DNA of 64,000 bases from Pseudomonas borbori (GTDB lineage Bacteria > Pseudomonadota > Gammaproteobacteria > Pseudomonadales > Pseudomonadaceae), in the NCBI RefSeq assembly GCF_900115555.1, contig NZ_FOWX01000007.1, positions 1-64,000 of the forward strand, in the 5' to 3' direction. Below the pieces are notes generated by a model. The model searched no databases. It was not told the origin of the DNA and worked only from the letters and a program-made list of their open reading frames with translations. This document shows positions 62,094 to 64,000 of this stretch, one piece after another (positions within the stretch are counted from its first letter, which is position 1; every line of letters starts with the position of its first letter). A program made the translations under genes and the position numbers.

Positions 62094-63110
62094 TCAGGCT
62101 CCCGTCGTGCCACAGGCGACCGGCGTTCCGATCAGGCGCAGGCGGCTGATGCCGCCATCGGGGAAGATATTCAGGCGCACATGGGTGATGGGCCCCAGCG
62201 CGGCGATCTGCTCGCTGAAATAGTGCTGATCATGGGCCCGCAGCTTCTGCGGCGGCAGCAGTTCGCGCCAGAACAGGCTTTGTGTCTCGATCTGCGCGTC
62301 GGTGCCGCCTTTGACAAACGCGGCCTGAATCGAGCAACTGTCCGGGTAGTTGCCCTTGAAGTGGGCGGTATCGACTTCGACGCGCTGGATTTCGCCGGGA
62401 TGCCCCAGCGCCACTATCACCCAGTCGTTGCCGGGCGTCCGGCGGCGCGCCGTTTCCCAGCCATCGCCCATATTGATACCGCGCCCCGGGTTGAGGATGT
62501 TGGCCATGCGCCCGAAATGCTCGTCGCTGCAGGCGAGGGCGCGACCGCCATTGACCACGGCCGCGAGATCGATCGGCGTGGAGCTGGCGATTTCGATACG
62601 GGACTGTGCCTGCCCCCAGGCGCGCAGGCGGGCGATACCGCCGTCGGGGTAGATGTTCAGCTTGAGATGGGTCCAGGTCCGTTCATCGTCGATGGCATGG
62701 ATATGGTGGGCATCGCCGGACAGGCTGACCGACGGCAGGATCTCTACCCATGCGGTGTCGGCGTCCGGTTCGGCGTTTTCACAGTGGCAGGCCTGCACCG
62801 ATGCGGAAGGCGGAAAGTTGCCGGTGAAGTGACTGGTGTCGAGGTCGATGGCCTTGATGGCACCCGGCAGACCGAGTCGGATGATGCTGTAGTCATAGCC
62901 TTCGCAACGTTTACGGCGGGACTCCCAGCCGTCCATCCATTTGCCGTTTTCATCGAATACGCCTTCCTGCCAGACCGGCTCCTGGTGGGACAGCATGCGG
63001 CTGGCCGCGGCAAAAAACTCGTCGGTACAAAACAGGATCTCGGCACCCAGGCGCTCATCGGCCAGGTTGGGCCAGTGGGCGGAATAGTTGTCGGGAGCGG
63101 TTCTTTTCAT
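62094..63110 (-). CDS. alc: Allantoicase
   Basis: Protein of 338 residues made of two similar beta-sandwich halves, each with the allantoicase repeat: [12 protein letters not shown] with [20 protein letters not shown] in the first and [20 protein letters not shown] in the second. It hydrolyses allantoate to ureidoglycolate and urea. GAGGTG lies 9 bases before the ATG. Forms an operon with allA. Divergent from the YfcC-type carrier across 367 bases. Confidence 0.94.
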   Translation of the reverse strand: MKRTAPDNYSAHWPNLADERLGAEILFCTDEFFAAASRMLSHQEPVWQEGVFDENGKWMDGWESRRKRCEGYDYSIIRLGLPGAIKAIDLDTSHFTGNFPPSASVQACHCENAEPDADTAWVEILPSVSLSGDAHHIHAIDDERTWTHLKLNIYPDGGIARLRAWGQAQSRIEIASSTPIDLAAVVNGGRALACSDEHFGRMANILNPGRGINMGDGWETARRRTPGNDWVIVALGHPGEIQRVEVDTAHFKGNYPDSCSIQAAFVKGGTDAQIETQSLFWRELLPPQKLRAHDQHYFSEQIAALGPITHVRLNIFPDGGISRLRLIGTPVACGTTGA

Positions 63111-63477
63111 GGATCACACCTCGATGGGTTGGTGGTTTCTCCACCGGGGCGGGAGGCGCCCCGTGGCTGTTGGACGACATTCAGCCTACGTCAACTCGCG
63201 GCGAAAGCAATAGTTAATTTTCACATTGATGTTTTGTAAAAATTGAGTATCATCGATTTCAGGTCGACAGGAGGACCGCCTTCCTCAGGGCGTAATCCAG
63301 GGGCCGTGAACAGCGACAAGAACGCAAGGCGCGATGGCGGGGTCGATCAGGCACAGGCGTCGCAGGGTGGGACCGCCGTGGCCGGCATCGGGATCGGTTG
63401 CCGGGGCGCAGACGCCGCCTCCTTTCGTTGCTTGAACCGAGGGATAAACAATAAAAATCAAAACTGAGGTAGAAAAA
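63111..63477. promoter_or_regulatory. Divergent promoter region of alc and the YfcC-type carrier
   Basis: An AT-rich block at 63205-63255 (TTAATTTTCACATTGATG, TTTTGTAAAAATTGAG) looks like the control region for both genes. A second AT-rich stretch lies at 63440-63477 before the carrier. No confident operator or small gene was recognised. Confidence 0.4.
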
Positions 63478-64000
63478 ATGGCAGATGCCAACAGCAACAA
63501 CGACGCTATCGGTCAGTGTGGTGACCCGGCGGAACTGCAGGCCCGGCATGCGGTGCACAAGAAAAAGTCGTTCGAGATGCCGCATATCTACGTCATTCTT
63601 TTCGTTTTCAGCGCCATCGCGGCGCTGCTGACCTACATAGTCCCGGCGGGTGTCTATGACCGGGTGCCGGGGCCGAACGGCCGCACCACCATCGACCCGG
63701 ATTCGTTCCGCGTGATCGAATCCACCCCCGTCGGCTTGGTCGATTTCATGCTGGCGGTGCCCAAAGGGCTGATCGATGCCGGCGTGGTGGTGTTTTTCAC
63801 CTTCATGATCGGCGGCATGTTCATGGTGCTCAGGCGCACCGGTATCATCGAGATCGGGGTCGACAAGCTGGCGCGGCGTTTTGCCAACAACAGCATCCTG
63901 GTGATTCCGATATTGATGGTGACCTTCGCGGTAATCGCCACACTGATCGGCACCCAGGAACTCGCGCTGGTCTACGTGCCGGTGATCCTGCCGCTGATGA
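63478..64000 (+). CDS. YfcC-family (DcuC-like) carrier, N-terminal part
   Basis: Open from ATG 63478 (GAGGT 7 bases upstream) to the window end, 174 residues. After a charged leader of about 34 residues come membrane helices (PHIYVILFVFSAIAALLTYI) and PAGVYDRV, then VVVFFTFMIGGMFMVLRRTG, a pattern of the YfcC/ArcD-like branch of the ion transporter superfamily. Distant members move C4-dicarboxylates or basic amino acids. Divergent from alc-allA, it is a candidate importer for allantoate or a related purine breakdown product, inferred from position only. Confidence 0.8.
   Translation, partial: MADANSNNDAIGQCGDPAELQARHAVHKKKSFEMPHIYVILFVFSAIAALLTYIVPAGVYDRVPGPNGRTTIDPDSFRVIESTPVGLVDFMLAVPKGLIDAGVVVFFTFMIGGMFMVLRRTGIIEIGVDKLARRFANNSILVIPILMVTFAVIATLIGTQELALVYVPVILPLM

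Overview
The window looks like the chromosome of a Pseudomonas-type gammaproteobacterium. By eye it is G+C rich, and its gene order matches blocks known from pseudomonads: aotJQMOP-argR, phhR/phhABC, acs, the pyk-ttuD-glxR-hyi-gcl run beside allA and alc, and a GgpPS-type osmolyte enzyme. It differs from P. aeruginosa in carrying a full enterobacterial-style maltose/maltodextrin regulon. No tRNA, rRNA, CRISPR array or prophage was seen.

Layout. 1-0.3 kb: 5' end of an IS4-family transposase. 0.35-19.8 kb: maltodextrin regulon with lamB-malM, a chemoreceptor and a tiny lipoprotein candidate, a RAYT transposase with its REP sequences, a kinase-like gene, periplasmic amylase malS, malEFG, activator malT, an alpha-glucosidase and malK. 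Four upstream regions share the same MalT-box-like sequence blocks. 20-23.4 kb: ybhP-clsB-ybhN with ybhN frameshifted, preceded by a glgA'-'glgX fusion scar. 23.8-27.4 kb: small lipoprotein, second EF-G (fusA2), YCII and VOC proteins. 27.5-32.7 kb: glucosylglycerol synthesis (ggpPS), an MFS transporter and a DUF2254 membrane protein. 32.9-37.1 kb: phenylalanine catabolism phhABC with the divergent regulator phhR. 37.6-39.6 kb: acs. 40.4-45.7 kb: arginine uptake aotJQMOP and argR. 45.8-51.9 kb: potassium channel, then a LysR-controlled amino-acid module (DadA-like oxidase, RidA, class I amidotransferase-type hydrolase, AGCS symporter). 52-64 kb: urea transporter, pyk, glycerate kinase, glxR, hyi, gcl, LysR regulator, GlcG-like protein, allA, alc and the start of a YfcC-type carrier.

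How the genes fit together. Starch and maltodextrins would be cut outside the inner membrane by MalS, enter through LamB, be imported by MalEFGK and be hydrolysed by the alpha-glucosidase, all probably under MalT. At the other end, allantoate is split by Alc and AllA to urea plus glyoxylate. Gcl, Hyi/GlxR and glycerate kinase carry glyoxylate to 2-phosphoglycerate, and pyruvate kinase acts further down the same route.

Repeats are unusually varied. One REP family begins GTAGGGTGCGCC and surrounds its likely RAYT mobiliser. A second palindromic family, with a TTGTGAAAAAA-type end, lies directly after stop codons in four of its five copies. Several other pseudomonad-style palindromes fill the remaining gaps.
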